This document shows, piece after piece, positions 35,101 to 44,048 of a DNA stretch of 64,000 nucleotides. The notes under the pieces are model-generated. The model made no database searches, was not told the origin of the DNA, and saw only the letters and a program-made list of their open reading frames with translations. Source of the DNA: Achromobacter deleyi (GTDB lineage Bacteria > Pseudomonadota > Gammaproteobacteria > Burkholderiales > Burkholderiaceae_B); assembly GCF_016127315.1 (NCBI RefSeq), contig NZ_CP065997.1, forward strand, positions 1,550,001 through 1,614,000, read 5' to 3'. The stretch's first letter is position 1. The number at the start of each line of letters is the position of its first letter. The translations under genes were made by a program, and so were the position numbers.

Positions 35101-38100
35101 CAGATCCATGTCCGCTCGCGAGGCGATCACCGCCGGCCCCTTGGTTCCGACCGTATTGACCAGTGTGCCGGCGGTGATCGATACCTGGTCGCCGTAGATG
35201 CGGCCCAGGTTATCCACAGAACCGGCCGCGATGCGGGTTGTCTTGCCATCGATAAGGCCCGCATTGATCAGGCCGTTGCTGACATCGATCGTGTTGGCAT
35301 GGCCCGCTACCCATTCCCCCGTCTCATGATTCACGAACGACTCGGCGCGGATACCGAGGTCGCGGCCAGCGCCGAGGCGCGCCCGGTTATCAAGCGCGCC
35401 GCCCAGCGTCAGTTTCAAGTCGCGGCCCGCGGTGATATCACCTTCCTGGTTCAGCGAACCCGCGTAGTCAAGCGACAGATCACCGCCCGAACGCAGCGCC
35501 CCCAGGTCTTGCCAGGTCTTGACGCGCACGCTCAGGTTCTGGCCAGCCACCAGTTCGCCTTGCCCATTTTTCAGGACGTCGGTCTCTATGCTGGCATCGC
35601 CTTGCGAGGCAATCCTGCCCGCGGTGTTGTCAAGGTCCGCGGCCGACAGCGCAAGCGTTCCGTCCGCGTGGATCAGGCCGTTGCGGTTGTCGATCGCGCC
35701 CGCCGTGGCGATGGCCAGATCCCCGCCGGCGAGCGTGCCGTCGCGGTTATCGATGCTTGCGGCATCCACGCTGGCCTGACCGGCGGCGGCGAGCGTGCCG
35801 TGGGTGTTGTCCAGGCTTTCACTCAGCTTGACGCGGGCCTCGCCCTCGGCGGTAAGCGTGCCGTTTTGGTTGCGCAGGTGAACCGCCGACAGCCCTAGCG
35901 CCCCGGCGTGCAGGGCGGCGCCCGTCGTGTCGATGTCGCCCGTGGATGCCAGCGTCATCTTTTCCACCGCCGACAGCGCGCCTCCGTCCATCTGCAATCC
36001 GTTGGCGGACAAGGTCATATCCTTGCCTGCCAGGCTGACACCGGGATGCTGGATCGTGTCGGCGGTCGCCTCCAGGCTGCCTGGCAGGCTCAATCCGCCA
36101 TCGGCGTCGACACCGGCCACAAGGCGGCCGGCGTTGTGCAGCAGGCCCGACGCGCGAACGCGCAGATCGCCGGCGGCGAGCACCGAACCGGTATTGCTCA
36201 ATGCGGTGTTGGCGCTCAGGTCTGCCCGCGCCCCCGCGACGGCGAAACCCGCATGGGTCAATGCGTCGCCGGCCGCCAACGCCAGGCCGGCGCCCGATTG
36301 CAGGCGGCCACCCGGCGCAATCCGCAGGTCGCGAAGGGCGGTGGCCGAGAGGGTGCCGTGTCGAGTGGCGAGCACCCCATCGAGCAAGGCATCGAGACCG
36401 GCCTGCAATGACTGATCCTGAACGGCGCTGCTGGTGCCTGACATCTGCAATACGCCGCCCGCGGACAGCATGAGCGAGCCACCCGCCTCTTGGCGCGATG
36501 CCGCGCCCAGGATGGCATCGCCGCGCGCAGCGGCCAGAGACAGATCGCCCTGCAAGGCCGCTACCGTTCCCTCTACCGACAGGCGCTCGCCCGCGCTCAG
36601 CGATTGCGTACGCCCAGCCACCGCGCGGCCCGCGATCACCATCGAACGGTCGGCCACGCCAGCCACGCTGTCGCCCGCCTGGATCAAGCCCTTGTCGCCC
36701 ACCGCGAGGTCGCGCCCGGTCAACGTCAAGCCCGCATCGCTGGCCGCCAAGCCGTCCACGCGCGCGTCGCGCGCCGCGGCCAGCGTCATATGCCCGACCG
36801 AGGCCAGCGTCCCCGCGATGGCCATGTCGCGGCTCGCGCCCATGCTCAACCTGGCGGCCGCCCGCAGATGCGCGCCTTGCCCGACCCGCAGATCGCCCAG
36901 GTCCTTGCCCGCCGTGACGTTCAACAGACCGTTGGCGGCCGTGGTACCGTTCAGCACCGCATCCGACATGGCCGACAGTCGAATGTCGCTTTCACCCTGG
37001 ATCACGCCGTCGGCGAGCAGCGCGCCGCCCGCTCGCGCGGTCAGCCATCCGCCCGCCGTCATCGCACTGGATGCGGTCAGCCTCAAATCGCCGCCGCTGG
37101 CCGTCGTCAACGCGCTCTCGGGTACCAGCAGGCTGCCGTCGAGGAGCAGTTCGCCGTCCGTGCGCAGATGGGTCACGCCCCCGGCGATGACGCTGCCGGC
37201 CAGCGCCGCCGAGCCGGCCTTCGCGCTCAATGCGCCGTCGGCCTGCGTCTGCGCGCTGGAGGCATTGACAAGCCTGCCACCCGCATCCAGGCGCATGTCG
37301 CCGGCGGCGAAACTCTGGCCTTGCAGGGTCAGGTTCCCGCTGGCCTGCAATGCCAGATCGGCGAGCGATGACAACACTCCCGCGCTGGCCAACCATCCGC
37401 CGGCGAGCGCCTTCAATGGGCCGCCCGCCAGGGCGCGACCGTTCGCGCCCAATGTCAGGTCCTGGCCGGCATTCATGGCCAACGCGCCTCGCGCCGATGC
37501 GATCAAGCCCTGCACATCCAGCGCCCCGCCCGCATCCACTGCCGTGCCGCCATTGCCCCGCAGTTCGCCCGCGACGGCGACTTCGCCGTCCGCGCGCAAA
37601 TTTGCCAGACTCGCCGATTCCAGACGGCCCGCCTCGCCAATCCGCGCGTCGCCCCGGGCGGACAGATCCAGCTTGCCATCGGCAACGATCCCGCCGTCGG
37701 CGCTCAGGTCATGGGAAGCGGCGAGATTGATGTCCGCAAAGGACACCAGCTTGCCATCCTGGCGCAGGTCGCCACCGGCGCGCGCGTCCACGCCCTGGCC
37801 TTGCAGGCGGCTGCCCGCCTCCAATCGCGCGTTCTGGCCGGCGCGCAGCGCCATTTCACCTTCGCTGCGCGCGCTAGCGCCGCGCAGCAGGGCAAGATCG
37901 CCGCCGGCCACCATGCCCAACGAGGTCGCGGCGTGCAGCTTGCCGCCAACCCGCGCATCGCGCATCGCCTGCACGGACAATTCATCCAACGACCTCAACT
38001 CGCCATCGATCACCAGGTTCGCACCCGCCGTGACCCGCATGCGATCCCTTGAAACCATGCGGCCCGTCACGCCGATGGACAGCTCGTCTCCCGCCACGGT

Positions 38101-40383
38101 CAGCAACCCGCCTTCGACTGTCATGACGAGGCCGTCGACGGACAGGCGGTGCGTGGCATCCAGCGCGATGCCGCGATTGGTGCGCAAAGCGCCCGCCCAT
38201 GCCGCGTCCTGCCCGGCCGTGATCGTTGCGCCGCCGTTCGCCTCCCAAGTCCCACTGGCGTCGGCGAGCAGGCTCCGCTTGGCCCGCAGGTCGAGATTGC
38301 CCGAGGCGGCGGCCCCGCCATACAGCCGCAGATCGCGGGCAGACAGGAGCGCGATATCGCCTCGCGCGACCATTTCGCCGCGTGCATCCACATCGCTGCC
38401 CGCCCGCGCGATGATGTCACCCCCTTGCACGCGGCTCGCGGCGCCTTGCGTCAAGGTCTGGCCCGCGGTCATGGATACGGCGCCGCCATAGGCGAACGCA
38501 ACACCATCGACCCGCAGGTCGCGGCCGGATGACGAGGTCAGGTCGGCATTGGTTTGTGCGAGACCGGCCAGCGACAGATCGCTCGCCGCATCCATGCGCG
38601 CCTTGCCCGATGCCTCCACCCGCCCGCCGGCGCCAACCGATAGATGACGCCCGGCGTCCAGATCCAACGATCCACCGGCACTGAGCGAACCGTCCACGCG
38701 CGTATCGCGTGTCGCCCGCGCCTGGACATCGGCCGCGGACACCAATGCGCCGCCCAATGCGAGGTCGCGGCCCGCAGTGGCCCACACCTGCTTGCCTTGC
38801 AGCTTGCCCGCCGAACCCTGCGCCAGATCGTTGCCGCTTGTCAGGCTCAACGCCGCGTCGGTCAGGACGGCCCCGCCCAAGGATGCATCCCGGCCGGCTC
38901 GTAGCGTGACGTTGCCGGTCGACTGCAATTGCGTGCCGGCCTCCAGGGTCAAGTTACCGTCGGCCTGGGTCAGCAGCGTGCCCGACGCGTACACCTGTTG
39001 CGGCAGCACCAGGTCGCGTCCCGCTTGCAGCGTGACGTAGTCCTTTGCGGACACCACGCCGGCCACCAGGGATACGCCGCCGCGCGAGTCGGCCGGCGCG
39101 TCGGACGGCTTGCCCAACTGCGCATCCGCCTGCGCTGCGGCACCGGCACCGGCACCGCTATCGGTGGTTACGCCCTGGGCGGGTGGCGGCACGGCCGCCT
39201 GACGGGCCACCGTCAGGTTGCGGCCAGATTGCACGCGCGCATCCTGGCCCGACGTCAGCAGGCTTCCCGATAGCGAAAGGTCCCTGCCGGTGGTCACACG
39301 CAAGGCGCCCTGTGTACGCAGGCTGCCTTGTGCGCCCACTGTTGCGTCGCCGCCCGCGTCCATATCCAGCGCCGCGCCCGCGCCGACCGCGCCCGGCACC
39401 GCGACATTACGTGCGGCGATGAGCGCAACCGCGCCTGTCGCCTGCGCCGCGCCCTGCACAGCCAGGTCGCCGCCACTCTCCACGCGCAGATCGCCCGCTG
39501 CCTGCACGGTGGCGCGTGGCGCGATGCGAACATCGCCGGCGGCATTGACCCGCAGGTCGCCCGTCAAGGCCATCAGATTGCCGCCAATGTTCACCCCCAC
39601 ACCGGCTTCGGTGCCAATCAGGCGGATGCTGTTGGCGTACATGCCGCCCAGCGCGGCCGTGTCCAGCGTTACGCCGGGTGCGGGGCCATCACCTGCCTGC
39701 GCCGATACGGCGCCCGTGCCGTAGTCGACCCGCGACGCTCCGGCCGTCACGTTCAACCGGTTCGCCCAGACCTGCGCGTTGATCTCCAGCGTGCGCGCGA
39801 TCAGGTCCACCTGGCTCAGGTTCATGCCGTTCAGGCCTTGCCCCTCGATGCCAAGCCGGCCTGCCGCCACGTCAAAGCCGATGCCGCCGTCCGGCCCGAC
39901 GCGAGGTCTGCCAGTGGTCAGCGTGGCCCGGTCGGCATTCAGGAAGCCGCAGCCATTGCAGGTGATGCCCGCCGGGTTGGCGACGATGACGTTGGCCCGA
40001 TTGCCGGCCACTTCCAGCGTACCGAGCAGTTGCGACGGATTCGGCGCGGTGACCTGGTTGAGGATCGTGCCCGCGCGCTGATTGCCCAGCATTGGATTGC
40101 CGGTCACCTGGCCGGCCAATTGCGTCTGGCTGGCGCCGCCGCTGTTGTTGAGCACCGCGCCGGACGGGCCGACGTTGAATTGCGTGTAGCGGTTGTTCGA
40201 GACCCCGCCAGCCGAAGGCGGCGCGATGTTGATGACGGGCACGCCGTTGCTCACCCCCACGGAAGGCTTGGCGCCCGGCACGCTCCTGTCCACCGAGATC
40301 GGCAGGGTCTGCGCCAGCACCGGCGACCAGGCCTGCGTGAAGACCACGGACCACACGATCAGGGAGCGGAGCTTGGACATCAT
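29101..40383 (-). CDS. cdiA: CdiA/FhaB-type contact-dependent inhibition effector (filamentous hemagglutinin)
   Basis: Exoprotein of about 3760 residues, exported by CdiB and displayed on the cell surface. In order: signal peptide (SLIVWSVVFTQAWSPVLAQ); TPS secretion domain to about 300 with NPAGITCNGCGFLN; a long FHA-1 array of AGRDLxLxGxL-type beta-helix units to about 1700; an aromatic, Cys-containing insert at about 1830-2040; TTDPRFTAGRSHVSSDYLLD and LTTDLVWLIEQ blocks typical of CdiA; FHA-2 from about 2480 to 3070; a pretoxin region with the VENN-like INETENNYLKPDE near 3461; and the variable toxin domain from about 3640 (IGHALSKHAGRNPEIWG ... LPDGRGIRLN). The start at 40383 (MMSKLRSL) gives a normal signal peptide; an upstream TTG adds 19 codons. 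The end is AT-richer than the body. Confidence 0.93.
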   Translation of the reverse strand: MMSKLRSLIVWSVVFTQAWSPVLAQTLPISVDRSVPGAKPSVGVSNGVPVINIAPPSAGGVSNNRYTQFNVGPSGAVLNNSGGASQTQLAGQVTGNPMLGNQRAGTILNQVTAPNPSQLLGTLEVAGNRANVIVANPAGITCNGCGFLNADRATLTTGRPRVGPDGGIGFDVAAGRLGIEGQGLNGMNLSQVDLIARTLEINAQVWANRLNVTAGASRVDYGTGAVSAQAGDGPAPGVTLDTAALGGMYANSIRLIGTEAGVGVNIGGNLMALTGDLRVNAAGDVRIAPRATVQAAGDLRVESGGDLAVQGAAQATGAVALIAARNVAVPGAVGAGAALDMDAGGDATVGAQGSLRTQGALRVTTGRDLSLSGSLLTSGQDARVQSGRNLTVARQAAVPPPAQGVTTDSGAGAGAAAQADAQLGKPSDAPADSRGGVSLVAGVVSAKDYVTLQAGRDLVLPQQVYASGTLLTQADGNLTLEAGTQLQSTGNVTLRAGRDASLGGAVLTDAALSLTSGNDLAQGSAGKLQGKQVWATAGRDLALGGALVSAADVQARATRDTRVDGSLSAGGSLDLDAGRHLSVGAGGRVEASGKARMDAASDLSLAGLAQTNADLTSSSGRDLRVDGVAFAYGGAVSMTAGQTLTQGAASRVQGGDIIARAGSDVDARGEMVARGDIALLSARDLRLYGGAAASGNLDLRAKRSLLADASGTWEANGGATITAGQDAAWAGALRTNRGIALDATHRLSVDGLVMTVEGGLLTVAGDELSIGVTGRMVSRDRMRVTAGANLVIDGELRSLDELSVQAMRDARVGGKLHAATSLGMVAGGDLALLRGASARSEGEMALRAGQNARLEAGSRLQGQGVDARAGGDLRQDGKLVSFADINLAASHDLSADGGIVADGKLDLSARGDARIGEAGRLESASLANLRADGEVAVAGELRGNGGTAVDAGGALDVQGLIASARGALAMNAGQDLTLGANGRALAGGPLKALAGGWLASAGVLSSLADLALQASGNLTLQGQSFAAGDMRLDAGGRLVNASSAQTQADGALSAKAGSAALAGSVIAGGVTHLRTDGELLLDGSLLVPESALTTASGGDLRLTASSAMTAGGWLTARAGGALLADGVIQGESDIRLSAMSDAVLNGTTAANGLLNVTAGKDLGDLRVGQGAHLRAAARLSMGASRDMAIAGTLASVGHMTLAAARDARVDGLAASDAGLTLTGRDLAVGDKGLIQAGDSVAGVADRSMVIAGRAVAGRTQSLSAGERLSVEGTVAALQGDLSLAAARGDAILGAASRQEAGGSLMLSAGGVLQMSGTSSAVQDQSLQAGLDALLDGVLATRHGTLSATALRDLRIAPGGRLQSGAGLALAAGDALTHAGFAVAGARADLSANTALSNTGSVLAAGDLRVRASGLLHNAGRLVAGVDADGGLSLPGSLEATADTIQHPGVSLAGKDMTLSANGLQMDGGALSAVEKMTLASTGDIDTTGAALHAGALGLSAVHLRNQNGTLTAEGEARVKLSESLDNTHGTLAAAGQASVDAASIDNRDGTLAGGDLAIATAGAIDNRNGLIHADGTLALSAADLDNTAGRIASQGDASIETDVLKNGQGELVAGQNLSVRVKTWQDLGALRSGGDLSLDYAGSLNQEGDITAGRDLKLTLGGALDNRARLGAGRDLGIRAESFVNHETGEWVAGHANTIDVSNGLINAGLIDGKTTRIAAGSVDNLGRIYGDQVSITAGTLVNTVGTKGPAVIASRADMDLGAGSLVNEQGALIYSAADLRMGGALDAAGTATGQATLVRNSAATIEAAGQARIAAARIENLNPGYVSRTEQVSSEPKFYFRQVNQDRQEFGPLMDGSEFFWVCHEYRGICSQNPAQGVGKQNWLLLLPPSEKYPAARYGPPFDYGVPNWYGDWGQDPTATTWPIAPTYVPPRPVCAGMAGYDCPIWKETFRYAPDARIWSVFGVTPPAGPMPQWNETEPGGCRRGKSADCEAYAARRSAYEQAYADYKARHLELDAGIKAFNRDVQRRWQHAFTYYRVNETVVETRTVSSDPGQILSGAAMTLTGSVTNDKSRIAAGGALSVVGPAIDNIGASGTRTVTREGVMTLSFEKQRHARKSTRWESSSPYTSTLAAEAIEVPVATATGGAAVTLSGAAPDATAIGAPEPVRGLDVDLPDGTAIRSVSHPAGIPDNQLFVVNRQPQAPFLVTTDPRFTAGRSHVSSDYLLDLLRQPGALPGTSAGEVAGDGGHPAGGPASESAPARPNVATGADGQVAPGAPGIPVAAGDTVRGTRLGGWDDLIPPGAKFLTPSGQPRRLGDGFHEQTGVSDQILATSGQRFLENYSNQDAQYKALLAAGAQFAQAHGIKLGARLTEAQQRLLTTDLVWLIEQPATLADGSVQSVLVPQVYLLVRGDDLKGDGTLIAGRDVDIAVEDAFVNSGTVAAREATVVRAGNIVNQAGGSLQARSIDLAAREDLTNLVSLIKGDKVGLSAGRDIALTSASASERASNTWGTYLTGIARIDAGGLDARAGRDLSLTTAQITARNDAGLRAGRDVNMATLAERKGERIERDPRNRYELNTSREIGAMVAAGGNLTMMAGQDINARAADVTAAKHLAIGAGRDINATAGVQTQYSYIESYSKQRGFLSSRSNHMVNAITTERAQAATFTGDTAMLTAGRDVAVTGSNLGAQHDLAVSGARDVKIAAGANSADIRQYEHDKKSGFGAMGGLSYGTRHQTDTLNGNQVWHTASTVGSVQGDTHIDVGRSLNVVGSNVLARQGDVAMRGRDVSIAAALDTTRDKEFHEVKQSGFSINARTPVVDAMQTAGRMNQAAGKTDNKVMQGLALATTGIAALNAYDSVMADPKSAGGVSLSIDLGASKSQSATDRASASAAGSTVAAGKDLTLVARDAGPDSDITVTGSRLSAGGNAVLEADGSILLRAAQNTYEQSTKNKSSSASVGIGVSADSENGAGVMVNIGASGARGHAYGKDTSWAYADVSAGDVLALRSGTDTALIGATARADRIIASAGKDLRLETLQDVSTYDSKQQSIGVKANICVYGYCKSSVSGNVAQGRMNSDFRSASEQAGLRAGDGGFQLDAALNTTLIGGVISSSERATLEGRNVLGTGTLDVRDVKNTARYKADQIALSGGYSWGGDGGGAPKKGDAGKADIAANANGQAAGGAEKARDTGDKSGASAGLPVVVGASGNASSTTRSAISGGSVVIRDEAAQQGLTGMTAVQTIAALNRDTADTLNALQPIFDKEKIEAGLEIASEAQRQAGQFLETRAREAKALEDALKNEPEGPRRDQLKQAFEDAKTWGPGGESRRWLSAILGAVSGNVTGAASDAIQTTAVNYLQGLAASDVKEIVSALGEGPTAETARAAMHAIVGCAGAAGKGGDCGAGALGAGSGVVLNALLAGDASKMTPEEKDVRRNLIGSLVAGIAEASGVSGAEAVFAAINETENNYLKPDEMKSYLAARQTLKGCAGDVCEQAHKEVDRLNGISVNRNNGAERACLENPEGCAAVAQVLRADITALEVQANSLNRTEAAVAANNLLQARTQYYTNLESRALAAEQAREREGQGSWLGALSKEALSASGYLTPQEVQDLEAMRSQGLKAGVLAVLPAVADVAMKGIGSVGGRRVRSVVDELKPAALNAEQGAASFGEIRTILESAQVPYKGSTVIGHALSKHAGRNPEIWGKTTGSMGTWNDQAMKHLREITRAPGEFKPVTTDRGLSFMEKRLPDGRGIRLNMDGTFKGFVD

Positions 40384-40450
40384 TCGTACTCGGTTGAACC
40401 AAGGATGGGGGCTGGCTTTGCGAGCGTCTCGGCCACGCAAGGCGGCGGGG

Positions 40451-42313
40451 TCAGAACTCGAACATCAGCGTCACCGCGTACAGGGCGGAAGCGGTTTTCA
40501 ACGATTCAGGTTTTTGCAGCGGCCAGCCGGCGGCAAGGTCGTAGCTGGCGTTGATCGCATTGGCTGCACCGGGCAGGGCGATGCGGCCGCGCAGGCCGAT
40601 CACCGCGCCGGCCAGCGTGCGGCCGGACAGCCACGCCGCGGATGGTCCGCCCACGCGGCCCACGTCCAGGCCTGCATACATCTGTTGGCCAGGCACGCGC
40701 AGCAGCTCGTCCAGGATCAGCGACAGGTCATTGCGCAGGGTCCATCCGTCTTCGGCAGCCAGGGTCATCTGGCCGTCGAAGCCGCGCACCGCGTAGCGGT
40801 TGCCGATGGTGAAGTAGTCGGCGGGCACGACCGGCGTGCGGGCGTGCTGGATCTGCCAGTTGGCCTGGTAGGCCAATTGCTGCCCCGCCACCTTGAAGGG
40901 CAGGTACAGGCCGGCGTTGGCCGTCAGGATGGTGCTGCGGCCATTCCATTCCGGGTCGCCGTAGACGTAGCCGGGCTGGTCCGAGAACTGCGGCAGCGTG
41001 CCGCGCACCCCGCCGCCGATGTCCAGCACGAGCTGGTCGATGTAGTGGCGGTGGCCGTAGCTGAATTCGTAGCCGACCACGTCGCGCCGCTGCACCTCGA
41101 TGTCGATGTCGTTGAGCGTGCTGCTGGCGCGCTTGCGCAGGAACTTCAGCATGGCGGTGCCCTTGTAGCTGGCGCCGCGGTAGGGCACCACCGACACGCC
41201 CGCCTCCAGCTGCTTGCTGGTGCCGCCATAGACGATGGGCTCATCGAAGCCGGCCACGGTCTGGCGGTAGCGCGACTTGCTGGCGCCGGCGAACAGGGTC
41301 CAGTAGCCGAACGGGATGCTGTAGTTGATGGAGGCGGCGCGCGAGCCGGCGTCGCCGTTGCGCAGGTCGGCGTTGCTGTTCCAGGAGACCGACAACTGGT
41401 CGTACAGGAACAGCGGCGAATCGAGCGTGAGGCCGGCGTTGACCTGGTTCTTGCCGGTGGACTCCATGCCGGCGTTGTCGCCGCCCACGTAGGCGTGCCA
41501 GCGCTTGCCAGTGCCGGGCTTGATGATGATGTCCGAGTCGCCCAGTTCGGGGCCGGGCGCCACGTCGATGGAGGCGTCGGCCTGGCCGGCCAGCCGGCGG
41601 ATGTTCTCCAGCGCCTGATCCAGGTCGCGCTGGTTGACGTCGCCGCCGGGCCAGGTGGGCAGCGCGGTGCGCCACCAGCCGGGCGCGCCCTCGCTCTTGA
41701 CGCCGGAGATACGTCCCGGCACATAACGCAGGGTCAGCGTGCCGGCGGCCAGCGATTGCTCCGGCACCAATACGCGGGCGGTGATCAGGCCACGGTCGAT
41801 CAGGCGCGCCATCAGGTGCTCTTGCAGGACGCGCAGCCCTTGGCCGCCCACGCATTGGCCCAGCGCCGCCTCGCTGTCGCGGCGCAGCGCGACGGGTGGC
41901 GGTGAGCTGTCCCAGACCACCTTGTGCAGCGTGAAGCAGGGGGACTCGACCGGAAACACCAGCGGCCCTGCGCCCGCGGCGGGCGCCGACAGTACGTCCG
42001 GCCGCTCGGCGGCGCGAGCGCGCTGGGCGTCCAGCTCCTGCTCCTGACGGCGTTGGATGTCGTTGGCGCGCGTGGCGGCCTCCGCGGGCAGGGCTTGCGC
42101 GGCCAGCAATGGCGGGAAAGCCAACGCGGCGGTGACCCCAAGACACAGCGTCAGGCGGGCGCCGTTGCGCGCGGCGGCCCGCCTGCCACGCCGCCATCCG
42201 CGCCGCGAACCATGAGGGTCGCGGCAAGAGGCCTCGACATTGCGGATGAAAACCTGACCAGCTGGCACGCTACGAATTCCCGGAGGCCGTACTCGCCGGC
42301 CAATCCAAAACAC
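40451..42313 (-). CDS. cdiB: TPS outer-membrane transporter (CdiB/FhaC/ShlB)
   Basis: Outer-membrane pore that secretes CdiA. After an export region (LTLCLGVTAALAFPPLLAAQ) the protein has a periplasmic linker rich in Arg and Glu, two POTRA domains (CFTLHKVVWDS; YVPGRISGVKSEG) and a 16-strand barrel with the VRGF motif in NRYAVRGFDGQ, ending in the aromatic MFEF. The start is uncertain: the frame opens with GTG 42313, with AAGGA too close, and a second GTG at 42268 has GGGA at a better distance; no ATG precedes the signal region. Ends 67 bases before cdiA, giving the order BAI as in E. coli. Confidence 0.9.
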   Translation of the reverse strand: MFWIGRRVRPPGIRSVPAGQVFIRNVEASCRDPHGSRRGWRRGRRAAARNGARLTLCLGVTAALAFPPLLAAQALPAEAATRANDIQRRQEQELDAQRARAAERPDVLSAPAAGAGPLVFPVESPCFTLHKVVWDSSPPPVALRRDSEAALGQCVGGQGLRVLQEHLMARLIDRGLITARVLVPEQSLAAGTLTLRYVPGRISGVKSEGAPGWWRTALPTWPGGDVNQRDLDQALENIRRLAGQADASIDVAPGPELGDSDIIIKPGTGKRWHAYVGGDNAGMESTGKNQVNAGLTLDSPLFLYDQLSVSWNSNADLRNGDAGSRAASINYSIPFGYWTLFAGASKSRYRQTVAGFDEPIVYGGTSKQLEAGVSVVPYRGASYKGTAMLKFLRKRASSTLNDIDIEVQRRDVVGYEFSYGHRHYIDQLVLDIGGGVRGTLPQFSDQPGYVYGDPEWNGRSTILTANAGLYLPFKVAGQQLAYQANWQIQHARTPVVPADYFTIGNRYAVRGFDGQMTLAAEDGWTLRNDLSLILDELLRVPGQQMYAGLDVGRVGGPSAAWLSGRTLAGAVIGLRGRIALPGAANAINASYDLAAGWPLQKPESLKTASALYAVTLMFEF

Positions 42314-42331
42314 TTCCTTGTCAACGCGCCG

Positions 42332-42360
42332 ATTATCAACAGCGAGGAAGCGTAAAACCG
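42332..42360 (-). promoter_or_regulatory. Candidate promoter of the cdiBAI operon
   Basis: On the minus strand TTTTAC (around 42357) is followed about 17 bases on by GATAAT (42337-42332), inside an AT-richer patch 20 to 45 bases ahead of the cdiB frame. Both boxes are imperfect. Confidence 0.3.
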
Positions 42361-42457
42361 GGAAAATGCATCGCGGGATAACGAAATAAGGCGTGTCCGA
42401 GGCGCGACGCCGCCTTCACCCGCCGCTGTCCGGGCAGCGACGGGGTGCCACTGCAAG

Positions 42458-42481
42458 GATCCGGCATCACGCCGCCGGATC
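42458..42481 (-). terminator. Hairpin at the end of the amine-oxidase operon
   Basis: Perfect 8-bp stem GATCCGGC / GCCGGATC around an eight-base loop, 12 bases after the RidA stop. No T-run follows on the minus strand, so termination would be weak or Rho-assisted. Confidence 0.4.
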
Positions 42482-42492
42482 GTCCGGGCCGA

Positions 42493-42879
42493 TCAGGCTT
42501 CCGAGGTCGGCCCGCCAACGTATCCCGGCCGTTTCGCGGCCGTGACGATGATCTCCACCAGCAGATCGGGCGAGGCCAGCCTGGCCTCGCACGTCGCGCG
42601 CGTCGGCAGCGCGTTGGCCGGGGCCCACTCGGCCCATACCGCGTTCATGCCGGCGAAATCTCGTTCGATGTCCTTGAGCCAGATCTGCACCGACAGCAGG
42701 CGCGTCTTGTCAGTGTCGGCCTGCTTCAGGTAGCCGTCGATCTTGGCCAGCACGTCGCGCGTCTGCGCGGTGATGCCGCCCTCGGCCGACGAGGTCACGC
42801 CCGCCACGTACACGGTGTGGCCGTGCATCACGATGCGGCTGAGGCGCTCGTTGGAATCCTTGCGCACGATATCAGTCAT
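42493..42879 (-). CDS. RidA-family enamine/imine deaminase
   Basis: 128 residues of the YjgF/YER057c/UK114 fold: RIVMHGHTVYVAGVTSS, AQTRDVLAKIDGYLKQA and the conserved Arg-containing RATCEARLASPDLLVEIIVTA near the end. RidA hydrolyses reactive imines and enamines to keto acids. Its start overlaps the stop of the DAO-type oxidase gene (ATGA). As last gene of an operon with two amine-oxidising flavoproteins, it most likely hydrolyses the imine they release. Confidence 0.9.
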   Translation of the reverse strand: MTDIVRKDSNERLSRIVMHGHTVYVAGVTSSAEGGITAQTRDVLAKIDGYLKQADTDKTRLLSVQIWLKDIERDFAGMNAVWAEWAPANALPTRATCEARLASPDLLVEIIVTAAKRPGYVGGPTSEA

Positions 42880-44039
42880 GGGTGCTGCTCCTTGGTGGTG
42901 GAGGCCGGCGCGCCCGCGGCGCCGGTGAAACGATCAATGGCGAACGGCGCGATCGGCAGATCGGTCGCGCCGGTGGTGATCAGATCGGCCATGATACGGC
43001 CGACGATCGGGCCCAGTTCGAAGCCGTGGGCCGAGAAGCCGAAGGCATGGAAGGCGCTGTCGTAGCGCTGGCTGCGGCCGATCACCGGGATCTCGTCGGG
43101 CATGGCGGCCTCGATGCCGGCCCAGCCGCGATTCACGATCGCCTGCCGCATGTGTGGAAACAGGTCGCAGACGGTGCGCGCGCCCTCGGCCAGCGAATGG
43201 AAGTCCAGTTCGGTCCATTCCGCGTCGCGGTCGACCCAGGCGCGGCGGCCGCCGCCGATCAGTACGGTGCCGTTGGCGCGCTGCTTGAACGACAGCGGCC
43301 GGCCGGTGCCTAGCACCACCGCATCCAGGAAATGGTCCATGCGCAGCGTCACCAGCATCATCGGGCTGATGGCGGTCAGCGGCACCGGCTCGCCCCATTC
43401 CGCGGCGATGCGGTCGGCCCACGCGCCGGCGCAGTTGAGCACCTGTGGCGCGGTGTAGGCGCCGGCGTCGGTCTCGATCCGCCACTGTCCCTGCTCATGC
43501 GCGGTGCGCAGCACCCGCACGCCTTCCAGGAAGCGCGCGCCCAGGCTGGCGGCCTTGCGGCGGAACGCCAGCGTGGTGCGGTAGGGGTCGGCGGCCGCGT
43601 CCTCGCGCGCGATCAGGCCGCCCTGCACCGTGGGCGCCAGCGCGGGAATCATCGCCAGCAACGCATCGCGGTCGATCCATTGCTCATGCGTGTAGCCATG
43701 CTGTTGCATGGTGGCCAGGCGCGCGCGCAATGTCGCCACGTCGGCCTCGTTCTCGGCCACGCGCACCTGCCCGTGCTGCTCGAAGCCGCAGTCGTCATCG
43801 ACCAGTTCGCCGATGCGATACCAGAGCTCGCGCGAGGCCAGCGCCAGCGGCACTTCGGCCAGGTGCCGCGCCAGCGTGCGCACGCCGCCGGCGTTCACGC
43901 CCGAGGCATGGCGGCCGACGTAGTTCTTCTCGATCACCAGCGCCGGCACGCCGGCGCGCGCCAGGTGCAGCGCCGCCGAACTGCCGTGCAGGCCGCCGCC
44001 GATGATGATGACGGCGGCCGAGCGGGAAGCGTCCGTCAT
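42876..44039 (-). CDS. DAO-family FAD-dependent amine oxidoreductase (catalytic subunit)
   Basis: 387 residues. The FAD site is AAVIIIGGGLHGSSAALHLARAG, followed by the DAO-family stretch GRHASGVNAGGVR and the C-terminal second FAD motif FHAFGFSAHGFELGPIVG. Such subunits oxidise D-amino acids, sarcosine, opines or hydroxyproline and pass electrons to a partner chain. The preceding genes encode an FAD/BFD subunit and a small 2Fe-2S subunit, giving the alpha-beta-gamma plan of opine oxidase, hydrogen cyanide synthase and D-hydroxyproline dehydrogenase. The exact substrate is not readable. Confidence 0.87.
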   Translation of the reverse strand: MTDASRSAAVIIIGGGLHGSSAALHLARAGVPALVIEKNYVGRHASGVNAGGVRTLARHLAEVPLALASRELWYRIGELVDDDCGFEQHGQVRVAENEADVATLRARLATMQQHGYTHEQWIDRDALLAMIPALAPTVQGGLIAREDAAADPYRTTLAFRRKAASLGARFLEGVRVLRTAHEQGQWRIETDAGAYTAPQVLNCAGAWADRIAAEWGEPVPLTAISPMMLVTLRMDHFLDAVVLGTGRPLSFKQRANGTVLIGGGRRAWVDRDAEWTELDFHSLAEGARTVCDLFPHMRQAIVNRGWAGIEAAMPDEIPVIGRSQRYDSAFHAFGFSAHGFELGPIVGRIMADLITTGATDLPIAPFAIDRFTGAAGAPASTTKEQHP

Positions 44040-44048
44040 GGCGGCCTC

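Noticed and set aside
36434..38491. 685-codon frame on the plus strand opposite cdiA (and several similar ones from 29240 to 40550)
   Set aside because: Low-complexity Pro/Arg/Ser/Ala composition caused by antisense reading of the FHA repeats; no start signal or family features.
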